From: Streptomyces venezuelae
GTDB lineage: Bacteria > Actinomycetota > Actinomycetes > Streptomycetales > Streptomycetaceae
Reading direction: 5' to 3'
Length of the DNA: 64,000 nucleotides
Assembly (NCBI RefSeq): GCF_008642355.1
Contig: NZ_CP029193.1
Location: 1-64,000 of the forward strand
The notes under the pieces were generated by a model. It was not told the DNA's origin, made no database searches, and worked only from the letters and a program-made list of their open reading frames with translations. The position numbers were made by a program, and so were the translations under genes. Positions 36,225-45,704 of this stretch are shown piece by piece; the stretch's first letter is position 1; the number at the start of each line of letters is the position of its first letter.

Positions 36225-37010
36225 TCAGAAGTTGCCGAGGCCGCCGCAGACGTTGAGGGCCTGGGAGGTGAGGGAGGCGGCGGTGTCGGTGGTGAGGTAG
36301 CCGATGAGGCCGGCGACTTCCTCGGGCGTGCTGTAGCGGCCCAGGGGGATCTTGGCCTGGAACTTGGTGAGGATGGCCTCTTCGGTGGTGTCGTAGGCGG
36401 CGGCGTAGCCCTGGCGCACCCGCTGGGCCATGGGGGTCTCCACGTAGCCGGGGCACACCGCGTTGACGGTGATGCCGGTCGGGGCGAGTTCGTTGCCGAG
36501 GGCCTTGGTGAAGCCGACGACGCCGTGTTTGGAGGCGGAGTAGGGGGCGCCGAGCACGACGCCCTGCTTGCCGGCGGTGGAGGCGACGTTGATGATGCGG
36601 CCGCGGCCCTGTTCGCGCATGCGGCCGGTGGTCAGGACGGCGCGGGTCATGCGGAAGACGCTGTTGAGGTTGGTGTCGATGACGTCGTCCCACAGTTCGT
36701 CGGGGATCTCGGCGGTGACGCCGCCGCCGGACCGGCCGGCGTTGTTGACCAGGACGTCCACGGGCCCGAAGCGCTCCACGGCGGCGCTCACGAACGCGGT
36801 GACGGACGCCGTGTCGCGTACGTCCAGGGCCTGGCCCTCGGCCTCCAGGCCCTCGTTGCGCAGGGATTTGACGGTGGCGACGACGTCGCTCTCGGTGCGG
36901 GCGCCGATGAAGACGCGGTGGCCCTGCTGGGCCAGGAGGCGGGCGGTGGCCAGGCCGATGCCGCTGGTGGCGCCGGTGACGAGCGTGAGGCGGGGGGCGT
37001 TCTGTGTCAT
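36225..37010 (-). CDS. Polyketide C9-ketoreductase
   Basis: SDR ketoreductase of 261 residues of the ActIII family. NADPH motif TGATSGIGLATARLL, NNAGRSGGG, catalytic Ser in INVASTAGKQG and Tyr/Lys in YSASKHGVVGFTKA, and the ActIII-like end LNVCGGLGNF. It reduces the C9 ketone of the nascent decaketide. Sits between ACP and aromatase. Confidence 0.93.
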   Translation of the reverse strand: MTQNAPRLTLVTGATSGIGLATARLLAQQGHRVFIGARTESDVVATVKSLRNEGLEAEGQALDVRDTASVTAFVSAAVERFGPVDVLVNNAGRSGGGVTAEIPDELWDDVIDTNLNSVFRMTRAVLTTGRMREQGRGRIINVASTAGKQGVVLGAPYSASKHGVVGFTKALGNELAPTGITVNAVCPGYVETPMAQRVRQGYAAAYDTTEEAILTKFQAKIPLGRYSTPEEVAGLIGYLTTDTAASLTSQALNVCGGLGNF

Positions 37011-37023
37011 GGCGGGTGTCCTT

Positions 37024-37293
37024 TCAGGCCGCGCGGGCGGCGGCCAGCCGCTCGTTGACGGTGTGGATCAGTTCCCTCGGGGTCAGGGCGTCGCTGAGCG
37101 TGTCGTCGTCCAGCGCGATGCCGTATTCACGCTCGATGCAGCCGCCGGTCTCCAGCAGGGCCAGCGACTCATAGCCCAGCTCGCCGAAGGTGGTGTCCAG
37201 GATGTCGTCGTCCGGCGGGGCGGCCTCGTCGGCGCCCGCGGCCTCGACGAGGATGCGTGTGAGGTCGTCCAGGGTGAATCGCTGCTCGCTCAT
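37024..37293 (-). CDS. Type II PKS acyl carrier protein
   Basis: ACP of 89 residues. The phosphopantetheine Ser is in FGELGYESLALLE (near residue 41, LGYESLA instead of LGYDSLA). Start ATG 37293 is chosen over an upstream ATG at 37368 because it has a gaaggaag site and gives the standard ACP length. No phosphopantetheinyl transferase gene is visible in the window, so a host enzyme must activate it. Confidence 0.92.
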   Translation of the reverse strand: MSEQRFTLDDLTRILVEAAGADEAAPPDDDILDTTFGELGYESLALLETGGCIEREYGIALDDDTLSDALTPRELIHTVNERLAAARAA

Positions 37294-37368
37294 GTCGGTC
37301 TGCTTCCTTCGTCTCGGGTCCCGGCCGGCGCGGCGCTCTGCCGGCGCCGGGTGCGCCGCCAGGGCCAT

Positions 37369-38580
37369 TCACGGTGCGGCGCGCACGACCATCGCGGAGT
37401 TGAAGCCGCCGTGGCCGCGGGCCAGCACCAGCGCGGTGCGCAGCGTGGCCGGGCGTGCCTGGTACAGGACCAGGTCCAGGTCGTACTCGGGACAGGGGTC
37501 GATGTGGACGGTGGGCGGGATGAGGCCGGCGCGCATCGAAAGGAGCGCGCAGGCCACGTCCAGGGGTGCGGCGCCCGAGTGCAGGCGGCCGGTCATCGTC
37601 TTGGGCACGGTGACCGGGACGCGGCCCGCACCGAACACCTCGCTGATCGCCTCGGCCTCGGCCCGGTCCAGTTCGGGTACGCCCGCGCCGTCGGCGAAGA
37701 CCACGTCGATGTCGCCGGGCGCGGCGGCGGCGTCCTCAAGTGCGGTGCGGATCGCGGTGCGCAGGGTGGAGGGGCGGCCGCTGTGCGGGGGCGGGTCGAT
37801 GGTGGAGCCGTAGCCGGCGAGTTCGCCGTAGAGGGTGGCGCCGCGGGCGCGGGCGGCCCCGGTGGGTTCCAGGGTGAGCAGGGCGCCGCCCTCGCCGGGC
37901 ACGTAGCCGCGGGCGTCGCGGTCGAAGGGCAGGTAGGCGCGGGTGGGTTCGTCGCTGTCGCTCATACGGCCGCCGGCGAGCTGGGCCACCCAGCCCCAGG
38001 GGCACACCGAGGCGTCCACGGCACCGCCCACGATCAGCGGGGTGCCCTTGCGGATGAGGCGGCGGGCCTGGGCGAGGGCGTCCAGGCCGCCGGCCTGGTC
38101 GCTGACGACGACGCCGCTGGGGCCCTTCATGCCGTGCCGGATGGAGATCTGGCCGCTGTTGACCGCGTAGAACCAGGCGAAGGACTGGTAGGCGGAGACG
38201 AACTGGCTGCCCTTGGCCCACAGTTTCTGCAGTTCGTCCTGGCCGAACTCGAAGCCGCCGGCGTGGCTGGCGGTGACCACGCCCATGTCCAGCGGGTCGA
38301 AGTCGGCCACGTCCACCCCGGCGTCGGCCAGCGCCCAGTCGGCCGCGGCCAGCGAGAGGCGGGTGACGCGGTCGGTCTGCGGCAGCAGCCGGCCCGGCAG
38401 GTGGTCCGCGGCCTCGAAGCCGGGGATCTCGCCGGCCAGTTGGGCGGGGTAGCTCGAGGGGTCGAAGCGGGTGATGCGGCCGATGCCGCTCTTCGCACCG
38501 AGAGTGGCCGCCCAGTAGTCGGCCGCGCCCAGGCCGTTGGGGGCGGCGATGCCCATGCCGGTGACCGCGACCGCAGTCAT
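37369..38580 (-). CDS. Chain-length factor (KS-beta)
   Basis: Ketosynthase-like subunit of 403 residues. The active-site Cys is replaced by Gln ([12 protein letters not shown]), the hallmark of KS-beta, which decarboxylates malonyl-ACP and sets chain length. Other landmarks are [14 protein letters not shown] and the C-terminal [11 protein letters not shown]. Overlaps the KS-alpha stop by 4 bp (ATGA). Chain length cannot be read with certainty, but the company it keeps suggests a decaketide (angucycline). Confidence 0.94.
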   Translation of the reverse strand: MTAVAVTGMGIAAPNGLGAADYWAATLGAKSGIGRITRFDPSSYPAQLAGEIPGFEAADHLPGRLLPQTDRVTRLSLAAADWALADAGVDVADFDPLDMGVVTASHAGGFEFGQDELQKLWAKGSQFVSAYQSFAWFYAVNSGQISIRHGMKGPSGVVVSDQAGGLDALAQARRLIRKGTPLIVGGAVDASVCPWGWVAQLAGGRMSDSDEPTRAYLPFDRDARGYVPGEGGALLTLEPTGAARARGATLYGELAGYGSTIDPPPHSGRPSTLRTAIRTALEDAAAAPGDIDVVFADGAGVPELDRAEAEAISEVFGAGRVPVTVPKTMTGRLHSGAAPLDVACALLSMRAGLIPPTVHIDPCPEYDLDLVLYQARPATLRTALVLARGHGGFNSAMVVRAAP

Positions 38581-39848
38581 ACGGTGCTCCTTTGCGCCGA
38601 GGTGAGCACCATCGCGCTCTGGAATCCGCCGAAGCCGCTGCCGACGGTCAGGACCGTGTCGGTGCGCCGGTCGCGGGCGGTCAACGGCACGTAGTCCAGG
38701 TCGCATTCGGGATCGGGGGTGTGCAGGTTGGCTGTCGGCGGGACCACGTCGTACTCCATGGCCAGTGCGGAGGCGGCGATCTCGATGGAGCCGATGGCGC
38801 CCAGCGAGTGGCCCACCATCGACTTGATGGAGCTGATGGGGGTCTGCCAGGCGTGCTCGCCCAGCGCCCGTTTGAACGCGGCCGTCTCGTGCCGGTCGTT
38901 CTGCTTGGTGCCCGAGCCGTGGGCGTTGATGTAGTCGACCTGCCTGGGATCGATGCGTGCCTCGTCCAGGGCCAGGCGGATGGCCTCGGCCATCTCCGCG
39001 CCGTCCCGGCGCAGGCCGGTCATGTGGTAGGCGTTGGAGCGGGTGGCGTAGCCGGCGATCTCGGCGTAGATGTGCGCGCCGCGCCGCTTGGCGCCCTCCA
39101 GTTCCTCCAGGACGAAGAAGGCGGCTCCCTCGCCGAGCACGAAGCCGTTGCGGGTGCCGTCGAAGGGCCGCGAGGCCCGTTCGGGCGCGTCGTGGCGCGG
39201 TGTGGTCGCCTTGATCGCGTCGAAGCAGGCCATGGTGATCGGGGAGATCGGCGCGTCGGATGCGCCGGCGACCATGACGTCGACGGAGCCCTCGCGCACC
39301 AGCTCCACGGCGTAGCCGACCGCGTCGATGCCCGAGGTGCAGCCGGTGGAGACGACCGTGGAGGGGCCCTCCGCGCCGACCGCCCAGGCCACTTCGGCCG
39401 CGAACGAGCTGGGCACCAGGTAGTTGTACAGGTGCGGCACCGCGTAGCGGTGGTCGACCAGGTCCAGGCGGCCGCCGTCGCTGACGACGCGGTACTCGTT
39501 GTCCAGGCCCATGGTGGCGCCCACCGCGCTGCCCACGGCCACCCCGATGCGGTGCGGGGCGTGCTCGGCCAGTTCGGCGCCGCTGTCGGCCACGGCGCTG
39601 CGCGCGGTGACCACGGCGAACTGGGCGGCGCGGTCCATGCGCCGCACCTCCTGCGGGCTCAAGCCGTGTTCCAGGCCGCAGAAGTCGGCCTCGGCGGCCA
39701 CCTTGGAGCGGAAGGGGGCGGGGTCGAAGAAGGTGATGCCCCTGGTCGCGGTGCGGCCCTCGCTGATGAGCTGCCAGAACTCCTTGCGGCCCAGGCCGCC
39801 GGGGGCCAGGACCTCCAGGCCGGTGATGGCGACGCGGCGCTGCGTCAT
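38577..39848 (-). CDS. Ketosynthase (KS-alpha)
   Basis: Condensing subunit of 423 residues. Active-site Cys in [14 protein letters not shown], the His residues in [14 protein letters not shown] and in [11 protein letters not shown], and the end [10 protein letters not shown] are all intact. With the chain-length factor and ACP it makes up the minimal PKS. Starts 4 bp inside the end of the cyclase gene (ATGA overlap). Confidence 0.95.
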   Translation of the reverse strand: MTQRRVAITGLEVLAPGGLGRKEFWQLISEGRTATRGITFFDPAPFRSKVAAEADFCGLEHGLSPQEVRRMDRAAQFAVVTARSAVADSGAELAEHAPHRIGVAVGSAVGATMGLDNEYRVVSDGGRLDLVDHRYAVPHLYNYLVPSSFAAEVAWAVGAEGPSTVVSTGCTSGIDAVGYAVELVREGSVDVMVAGASDAPISPITMACFDAIKATTPRHDAPERASRPFDGTRNGFVLGEGAAFFVLEELEGAKRRGAHIYAEIAGYATRSNAYHMTGLRRDGAEMAEAIRLALDEARIDPRQVDYINAHGSGTKQNDRHETAAFKRALGEHAWQTPISSIKSMVGHSLGAIGSIEIAASALAMEYDVVPPTANLHTPDPECDLDYVPLTARDRRTDTVLTVGSGFGGFQSAMVLTSAQRSTV

Positions 39849-40174
39849 GCGCCGGCCTCCCAGGAGTAGAAGCGCTGGGCCATCGCGTCGGCCGGGGAGC
39901 GCCAGGTCGCCGGGTCGTAGGCCTCGATGTGCGGCTTGAGGTCGTCGCTGATCCGTACGAAGCGGGGGTCGTCCTTGGCGTGTTCGATGCGGGCGCCTCC
40001 GTCGTCGGAGTCGAAGTCCTGCAGGTGGAAGTACAGGCCGCGGTAGGCGAAGAGTTGGCGGCGCCGGGTGCCCATGCGGTGGGGCATGTCGGTGGCGTCG
40101 AAGTCGGTGAACAGTTCGGCGACGCTGCGGCTGGAGTCGATCGCCATCCGGGCCACGATCAGCGTGCTGTGCAT
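39845..40174 (-). CDS. TcmI-family polyketide cyclase (JadI-like)
   Basis: Small cyclase of 109 residues of the dimeric alpha/beta-barrel type. Residues [20 protein letters not shown] and [14 protein letters not shown] are typical for JadI/PgaF and related second- or third-ring cyclases of angucycline pathways. It precedes KS-alpha directly, as jadI precedes jadA, which is the main reason for calling this an angucycline-type operon. Confidence 0.9.
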   Translation of the reverse strand: MHSTLIVARMAIDSSRSVAELFTDFDATDMPHRMGTRRRQLFAYRGLYFHLQDFDSDDGGARIEHAKDDPRFVRISDDLKPHIEAYDPATWRSPADAMAQRFYSWEAGA

Positions 40175-40264
40175 ACCTCGCTCCTTGCGGTGGGCGCCGG
40201 GCGCCGTGGTCGACGGGGACGGGACCGGCCGGGCGGGCAGGGGCCCGCGCGGCCGGTCCGGGGC

Positions 40265-40960
40265 TCACGCGCCGGCGGCGCGGCTGTGGATGACCCGGTA
40301 GGAGTTCCAGTCCCGGTCGGTCTTCAGGGCGTCGATGCGGGCCTGGGACTTCCGGCGCGCATCGGACTGCTGCGCGGCGGGCTGGTTGCGGTGGGCGTCG
40401 TACTGCTCCTTGCTCGCCCACTGCGAGTAGACGACGGCGAAGGGGCCCTCCAGGAAGCGGGCGCGCAGGCCCTTGAAGACGCTGTGGGAGCGGTAGCCGT
40501 CCACCTCCGCCAGCCAGGACTGGCCCTCGCCGAGCTCGGCGATCAGCTCGTCCTGGTCGCCCGCGGAGACCTTGAAGATCTCGATGACGGTGTGGTCGTC
40601 GCGGTCGGGCGAGACCTCGGTCGCCTCGCCCTGGGAGGGGTGGCGCTGGGTGTAGACGATCTCGCTCTGCAGCAGCCGGATGGAGGTGGTGATGTCCTGG
40701 AAGACGGGCAGCGTGCGGTGCTTGAACTCCTCGCCCGCGTACCGCTTCTCCAGGTCCTCGCCGCTGCGCCACTGGATGAAGTTGGCGGTGCCGGGGCTGT
40801 CCTGGCCGGCGTGCACGGTGGAGGAGATCCAGCCGTCGAACGCCGCGGTGTCGACGATCTTCCGCATCTCCTGGATCAGCGTGTCCTGCTTCTCCGGCTT
40901 GTCGGTGGTGAACAGGTTGAGGACGGTCAGGTGCTTGTCCTGGGTGGAGATATAGGGCAT
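40265..40960 (-). CDS. Two-domain ABM oxygenase (JadG/AlpJ-like)
   Basis: Protein of 231 residues with two antibiotic-biosynthesis-monooxygenase (ABM) modules: residues about 8-105 ([38 protein letters not shown]) and about 125-225 ([36 protein letters not shown]). JadG, GilOII and AlpJ of this type cleave ring B of dehydrorabelomycin-like intermediates; AlpJ with its partner then contracts it to the five-membered ring of kinamycins. Together with the diazo genes this predicts a benzofluorene skeleton. Its place at the head of the PKS operon, next to the JadI-like cyclase, agrees. Confidence 0.75.
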   Translation of the reverse strand: MPYISTQDKHLTVLNLFTTDKPEKQDTLIQEMRKIVDTAAFDGWISSTVHAGQDSPGTANFIQWRSGEDLEKRYAGEEFKHRTLPVFQDITTSIRLLQSEIVYTQRHPSQGEATEVSPDRDDHTVIEIFKVSAGDQDELIAELGEGQSWLAEVDGYRSHSVFKGLRARFLEGPFAVVYSQWASKEQYDAHRNQPAAQQSDARRKSQARIDALKTDRDWNSYRVIHSRAAGA

Positions 40961-41168
40961 GGCGTCGGGTCTCTTCCTGTCGGGCTGTCGGGCTGTCGGG
41001 GGTGGCCGGGCCGCGGCGCAGGGGTCGCGGCGCAGGGCCGGGCCGGGCGGCGGCCGTGCGGGGCGCGGCCGGGCCAGGGCGCGGTCAGGGTGCGGGCGCG
41101 GTCGTGCGGTGGGTGCTCCGGCCGTGGGCGCGGGGCGTGGGGGGCGGCGCGGTCGTGCGGGGGCGTGC

Positions 41169-42650
41169 TCAGGCCGCGGGGCCGAACCAGCGCTCCAGGG
41201 TCTCGGGCAGGGTGCTCGCGGCCGGGTCGGGTGCGATCCAGGCGATGTATCCGTCGGGGCGCAGCAGGATCGCCTCGGCGGCGGGCAGGTCGGGGCCGGG
41301 CTGTGCGGTGACGACGTCGACACGGTCCGACCAGGCCTTGGCGGCGGCCGGCAGCGGGCCGGCGTCGCCGCCGCCGAGGTCGAGCAGCACGCCGCGGCCG
41401 GCGTGCAGCAGGGCGTGGACGCTGGTGGGCCGGCCCTCGCAGGTGAGCGCGGCATCCTGAAGGCGCCGACCGAGCAGGGGGTGGGTCCCCGCGCCGACGT
41501 CGTGGCGGATGTCCAGGCCGGTGACCATGCCGACCAGGTGGCGCTGGACCGACTCGTACTGGACGAGTTCGGTGAAGACGTCGAGCAGCGGGGTGATCTC
41601 CTCGCCGCCGAGGTAGAGGATGCGCTGGGCCAGGGTGTTGGTCAGGATGCGGGCGCCGACCGGGTGGCGCTCGGCGTGGTAGGTGTCAAGGAGGGCGTCG
41701 GGGGCCGCCCCCTTGAGGACGAGGGCGAGTTTCCAGCCGAGGTTGACCGCGTCCTGCACGCCGGCGCTCATGCCCTGGGCGCCGATGGGCAGGTGGATGT
41801 GCGCGGCGTCGCCGGCCACGAAGACGCGCCCGCTGCGGTACCGGTCGGCCTGGCGGCTCACGTCGGTGGTCGAGCTCACCCACAGCGGGGTGGCGGCGTG
41901 GATGTCCTCGCCCGACAGCTTCTGGAAGGTGTCGGCGACCTCTTCGAAGGTGATCGGCCCGGTGTTCTCGCGCAGCGGCTCGCTGCGGTCGTAGTAGATG
42001 ATGCGGCAGCGGTCCGGGCCCAGCGGCAGCACCATGATCATGCCGCCCGGTACCCGCTCCCCGGCGAAGCGGGGCCGCAGCCGTACCCCGGCGATGTCGG
42101 CGAAGCGCAGCTCGATGGCCGGTTCGGTGCCGGGGAAGTCGATGCCGGCGGCGGTGCGGACCGTGCTGCGGGCGCCGTCGCACCCGATCACGTACCGGGC
42201 GCGCAGCTGCCCGCCCGTGTCCTGTCCCCCGGTGCCGCTCGTGTGCAGGGTCACCCCGTGCTCGTCCTGGGTGAGGCCGGTGACCTTGACCGAGCGGCGG
42301 ATGCGGGCGCCCTGTTCGGTGGCGTGGGCGGCCAGCATCGCCTCGGTGCGGGACTGGGGGATGCCGCGTGCGCCGTAGGAACCGCCGCTGATGACCCGGT
42401 AGTCCAGCGGTACGCCGCCGAAGTGCCCGGCGGGGATGGTGTCGACCTCGCCGAGGCGGGCGAGCAGTCCGCGCTGTGCGAATTCCTCGATGGTGCGCGC
42501 GGAGAATCCGAGGGCGCGTGACTGCTGCATCGGTTCGGCGAGCCTGTCGAGCACGAGAACGGAAATTCCGTGCAGCCCCAACTCACCGGCAAACATAAGG
42601 CCGGCGGGTCCTGCACCTACAATGATCACGTCCGCGTCATAATTGTCCAT
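41169..42650 (-). CDS. FAD aromatic hydroxylase 3
   Basis: Class A flavoprotein monooxygenase of 493 residues. Motifs: VIIVGAGPAGLMFAGEL (FAD), VIGCDGARSTVRTAAG (DG), VFVAGDAAHIHLPIGAQG (GD). First gene of the PKS operon in reading direction; ATG 42650 opens directly on the Rossmann fold and is preferred over longer forms. More similar to hydroxylase 1 than to hydroxylase 2. In kinamycin-type pathways a flavin hydroxylase next to the AlpJ-like oxygenase works with it in oxidising or contracting ring B, a possible role here. Confidence 0.86.
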   Translation of the reverse strand: MDNYDADVIIVGAGPAGLMFAGELGLHGISVLVLDRLAEPMQQSRALGFSARTIEEFAQRGLLARLGEVDTIPAGHFGGVPLDYRVISGGSYGARGIPQSRTEAMLAAHATEQGARIRRSVKVTGLTQDEHGVTLHTSGTGGQDTGGQLRARYVIGCDGARSTVRTAAGIDFPGTEPAIELRFADIAGVRLRPRFAGERVPGGMIMVLPLGPDRCRIIYYDRSEPLRENTGPITFEEVADTFQKLSGEDIHAATPLWVSSTTDVSRQADRYRSGRVFVAGDAAHIHLPIGAQGMSAGVQDAVNLGWKLALVLKGAAPDALLDTYHAERHPVGARILTNTLAQRILYLGGEEITPLLDVFTELVQYESVQRHLVGMVTGLDIRHDVGAGTHPLLGRRLQDAALTCEGRPTSVHALLHAGRGVLLDLGGGDAGPLPAAAKAWSDRVDVVTAQPGPDLPAAEAILLRPDGYIAWIAPDPAASTLPETLERWFGPAA

Positions 42651-42825
42651 CGTCGCCCATCCGCCGTCGTGTGGTTGATGTTTTACGAGTATGGACAGGG
42701 CCCGAGCGGCCGGTAAAGGGACGCCGGTACACAGCTTTTGCAGTCCACTACAGAAACGTGCGGACAACGTCAGATCTTTGACAGGCGGGGTTGGTCACAG
42801 CGGGTTTGTGGGCCCATTCTCAAGC
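42651..42825. promoter_or_regulatory. Divergent promoter region of the PKS operon
   Basis: 175-bp gap between the PKS operon (minus) and the SnoaL-like gene (plus), AT-richer than its surroundings. It should hold both promoters. I see no StrR-type dyad or ECF41 promoter here; SARP-type repeats may be present but could not be assigned with confidence. Confidence 0.5.
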
Positions 42826-43293
42826 ATGACCTCGACTGAAGCTGAATCCGTCACTCCGGACACGGCCATGGTGGACGCGTTTACGGTGAGCGGTCTGCTC
42901 GACCGTTATCTCCTGGCGCTGGACACCGAAGAACTCGACGACGCGTGGGCGCGCACCCTGTTCACCGAGGACGCGGTGGTCGCATTCCCGTTGAGCCGGC
43001 ACGAGGGACGGGCCGGTCTGGCCCGGTGGCACCGTGCCGCGCTGGAGAATTTCGCGCGCACCCAGCACCTGAATTCCCCCGCGGTGGTGGAGCCGGCCGG
43101 GGATGAGGCGAGCCTGCGCGCCAATCTGGTCTCCACCCACGTGCACCATCCCGGCGGTCCGGGCCCGGAGTTGTTCACCACCGGCACCTCGGTGACCGGC
43201 ACGGCCCGCCGCACCCCGGACGGCTGGCGCCTGACGCGGCTCTCGTTCGGGCTGATCTGGGTGGACGGGGTGCCGCCCGGCGCCCGCGGCTGA
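42826..43293 (+). CDS. SnoaL-like NTF2-fold protein
   Basis: Protein of 155 residues with the SnoaL/NTF2 cone fold: VSGLLDRYLLALDTEELDDAW at the start, LFTEDAVVAFPLSRHEG, and a final RRTPDGWRLTRLSFGLIW strand. This family includes polyketide cyclases, hydroxylases and dehydratases with few conserved residues. It is divergent from the PKS operon. Likely a tailoring or ring-modifying enzyme. Confidence 0.75.
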   Translation: MTSTEAESVTPDTAMVDAFTVSGLLDRYLLALDTEELDDAWARTLFTEDAVVAFPLSRHEGRAGLARWHRAALENFARTQHLNSPAVVEPAGDEASLRANLVSTHVHHPGGPGPELFTTGTSVTGTARRTPDGWRLTRLSFGLIWVDGVPPGARG

Positions 43294-43361
43294 TGGCGGG
43301 CACGACGGGCAAGACAGGCGCGGCGGGACTGACGGGCGCGGCGGCTGCGGCGGGTGCCGGG

Positions 43362-43778
43362 TCAGCAGTTGAGGCTCAGCACCCGGTCGACGGTGATCTC
43401 CACGACGACGCGGCCGGGCGGGTTCGGCGGCCCGGAGAAGTAGCGCTCGGTGTAGCGGCGGACCCCCTCGGCGACGCGGTCGGGGGCGTCCAGGACGCGG
43501 GCGGTGCCCTCCAGGGACACCCAGGCGAAGCCGTCCACCTGGCACAGTGCGACGCGCGCGTGCGGGCTGGCCAGCACGTTCTTCACCTTGCGGGTGGTGT
43601 TCACGGTCAGCACGCGGGCCAGGCCGGCCGGTGCGTCGAAGGTGAAGCGCACCGGGGTGAGGTGGGGCGAGCCGTCGGGCCGCAGCGTGCTCAGCACGCC
43701 GGTGTGCGGCGCGGTGAGGAACCGGCGTGCCGCCGGGGACATCGCCGTCGCGCCGGCGCGCTGCGGGGAGAGCGTCAT
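43362..43778 (-). CDS. PPOX-class FMN/F420-binding protein
   Basis: Split-barrel flavin- or F420-binding protein of 138 residues: HTGVLSTLRPDGSPHLTPVRF, NTTRKVKNVLASPHARVAL, ending VVVEITVDRVLSL. Relatives are F420-dependent quinone or biliverdin reductases (TIGR03618-like). Within a quinone-type cluster, quinone/hydroquinone or diazo reduction is possible. Transcribed toward the SnoaL-like gene. Confidence 0.78.
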   Translation of the reverse strand: MTLSPQRAGATAMSPAARRFLTAPHTGVLSTLRPDGSPHLTPVRFTFDAPAGLARVLTVNTTRKVKNVLASPHARVALCQVDGFAWVSLEGTARVLDAPDRVAEGVRRYTERYFSGPPNPPGRVVVEITVDRVLSLNC

Positions 43779-43829
43779 CGTCTTGGACTCCTTGTCGGTC
43801 TCACCGGCGCACTGCGCCCCGGCACCCGG

Positions 43830-43958
43830 TCAGTCGATCCCGCGGACCACGTTGCACTCCGCGGGATCGTCCTCCTCCTCGTCCACCCCGGCCAGCCGGA
43901 GCACCGGCGCGACCCCCTCGCCGCCGCGTGTCTGCCGCTCACGTTCGGCCTCGTCCAT
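43830..43958 (-). CDS. Very acidic 42-residue peptide
   Basis: Small open frame with ATG 43958 and a ggaaggaca ribosome binding site. The peptide is strongly acidic in the middle (GVDEEEDDPAECNV) with a single Cys. It has no signal peptide. It follows the pattern of tiny regulatory or precursor-like peptides, but no modification enzyme for a ribosomal peptide is nearby. May simply be a small regulatory protein, or not expressed. Confidence 0.4.
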   Translation of the reverse strand: MDEAERERQTRGGEGVAPVLRLAGVDEEEDDPAECNVVRGID

Positions 43959-44155
43959 GGGCCTGTCCTTCCGCGACGGTGCGCCCTGCCGGGCTGCGGA
44001 GCCGGCTTGCTCCACCCGCCCACGTTGGCAAGGCGCTCTCGAGGCCGGGCGGAGGGGCGGCTCGAGTCCGCCTCGACCACCGGCCCGCACAGTGACGCAT
44101 CCCGGCGCACCCCAAGCCCTGGCCGCCCGCGGCCCACCCCGTTGGAGGCAGACCC

Positions 44156-44401
44156 ATGGCCGGCTTGATCAGGCGTGTGTGGCGCGAGGTGTACGCGGCG
44201 CTGCAGGCGTACGGCGCCATCTACGTCTCGCCGGCGCAGCCCGCCGAGGAGACCGTGCGGCCGGCCGGGGAGACCGCGCGGCCGGCCCCCGGGCCGCGGC
44301 ACGGCGGGCCGCCGGCGGGCCATCCGGAGCGGCTGTGCCCGGAGGTCGCCCTGACCCCGGTGGAGCGCGCCCTGAACCGGCAGCTGGAGACCGGCTCCTG
44401 A
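44156..44401 (+). CDS. Small 81-residue protein
   Basis: Short gene with ttggaggcag ribosome binding site and ATG 44156. N-terminus amphipathic (LIRRVWREVYAALQAYGAIY), then a Pro/Ala-rich linker and a C-terminal GHPERLCPEVALTPVERALN motif. I recall short actinobacterial proteins (DUF6059-like) with this ending but cannot confirm it. Function unknown. Gene pair with the acidic peptide (divergent) between PPOX and the second regulator. Confidence 0.5.
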   Translation: MAGLIRRVWREVYAALQAYGAIYVSPAQPAEETVRPAGETARPAPGPRHGGPPAGHPERLCPEVALTPVERALNRQLETGS

Positions 44402-44421
44402 CGGGCCGGGGCCTGTCCGGC

Positions 44422-45600
44422 TCAGACGGCTTCCTGGCGGCTGCGCAGTCGCTCGGCGAACAGGCTCCACTCCTTGCCGACGCTCTCCGCGATGGGCGCG
44501 ATGACGCCGACCCAGTGCGCGGGGACGGCGTTGACCAGCTCGCGCCAGCCGTCCGGGTCTCCGGCGTGCTGCGCCATCCACTGCAGGAACTCCTTGCCGC
44601 CCGCGGTGTAGCGGATGCACGGGTCGTTGGCGACCTTGGCGGCGACCGTCTCCCAGGCCGGAGGTGCTTCGGCCGGGACGGTGGCGGGGCGGCGCGCCGG
44701 CGGTTCCTCGGCGCCCGGGGGCGCGGCGTGCGGGTGCGGGTTCGGGGGGTGCGGGGGCGGCGGGGGGTCGGCGGGCCGCTCGGCCGGGTGCAGGGTCAGG
44801 CGTGGCTTGGTGGCGCGCAGGCCGTTGCGTTCGGGGCTGACCCCGCGGCGCAGGCGGGCGCTGACGTCGTGGACGGTGCCCAGGGACACCTCGGTCTCGC
44901 GGGCGACTTCGCGCAGCGTGGCCTCGGGGTGGGCGTGGATGTAGGCGGCGGCGCGGCGGCGGCCCTCACCGGCGCTGACCGCGCGCAGTTTGCCGTCCAG
45001 GCCCAGGCGTTGGCCGCCGGGCGGGGTGGGGCAGGCGGAGCGTTCGCGCAGCACCGCGATCGTCTTGGCGCTCAGCTGGGTGACGCTGGCGATGGCGCGG
45101 TCGGACCATTCGGGGTGGGCGAGCAGGACGCGTTCGGCGCCGGCGGTGCGGTCGGCCCGCGACAGCGGAAGTCCGTGGGAGGTGTTGGCTTTCATGGCGA
45201 TGACGAGTGCTTCGGCGTCGGTGCAGTCGACGAGCCGTGCGGTGATGCTGTGGTCGCCGCAGAGTTTCGCGGCCTCCAGTCTGTGGAGTCCGTCGATGAT
45301 GCGCCAGCCGTCTTTCTGGACGAGTACGGGCGGCAATTGTGCGCGGCCCGGGGCTTCGACGAGCAAGTGGAGATAGGCGGCGTTGATTCCGCCCTGACGC
45401 AGGTGCAGTCCGGGCGACAGCGCATGGACCGGGAGTTCCTGCACCGGGGTGTTCTCGATGTTCTTGAGGCCGATTTTCGGGCCGGTTTCGGGGCTGGTTC
45501 CCGGGCCGTTCTTTTCACCGGACCCCGGTTTGCCGCACCGTAATGCGGCGGAACTCAAACCGTCTGCGATCACCGTAGCCCGCCCGTCTTTGAAAGCCAT
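44422..45600 (-). CDS. Second StrR/ParB-like regulator with TTA codon
   Basis: DNA-binding activator of 392 residues. The ParB/Srx-like domain (PPVLVQKDGWRIIDGLHRLE, near residue 80) is followed by an HTH (WSDRAIASVTQLSAKTIAV) that closely matches StrR and NovG, a second HTH-like segment (TLREVARETEVSLGTVHDVS), a Pro-rich hinge, and a C-terminus with DPCIRYTAGGKEFLQWM. ATG 45600 is chosen: agaaaggg lies 8 bases upstream. A TTA codon at 45543-45541 makes expression bldA-dependent, as in the first regulator at 7508. StrR-type operators occur at 26274, 54446 and 57862. Confidence 0.85.
   Translation of the reverse strand: MAFKDGRATVIADGLSSAALRCGKPGSGEKNGPGTSPETGPKIGLKNIENTPVQELPVHALSPGLHLRQGGINAAYLHLLVEAPGRAQLPPVLVQKDGWRIIDGLHRLEAAKLCGDHSITARLVDCTDAEALVIAMKANTSHGLPLSRADRTAGAERVLLAHPEWSDRAIASVTQLSAKTIAVLRERSACPTPPGGQRLGLDGKLRAVSAGEGRRRAAAYIHAHPEATLREVARETEVSLGTVHDVSARLRRGVSPERNGLRATKPRLTLHPAERPADPPPPPHPPNPHPHAAPPGAEEPPARRPATVPAEAPPAWETVAAKVANDPCIRYTAGGKEFLQWMAQHAGDPDGWRELVNAVPAHWVGVIAPIAESVGKEWSLFAERLRSRQEAV
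45541..45543 (-). promoter_or_regulatory. Rare TTA codon (bldA control)
   Basis: In-frame TTA (Leu, in SSAALRCG) near the N-terminus (about residue 20) of the second StrR/ParB-like regulator. Confidence 0.8.
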
Positions 45601-45704
45601 CCGGTGTGCCCTTTCTGCTGCATTCCGGATGAGCGTCGCAGCGGTTTCTCTAGCCGCAGTAGAGGGTGGGTCGATGGTCGTCGGACTGTGGCCGGGGGCA
45701 GGTT

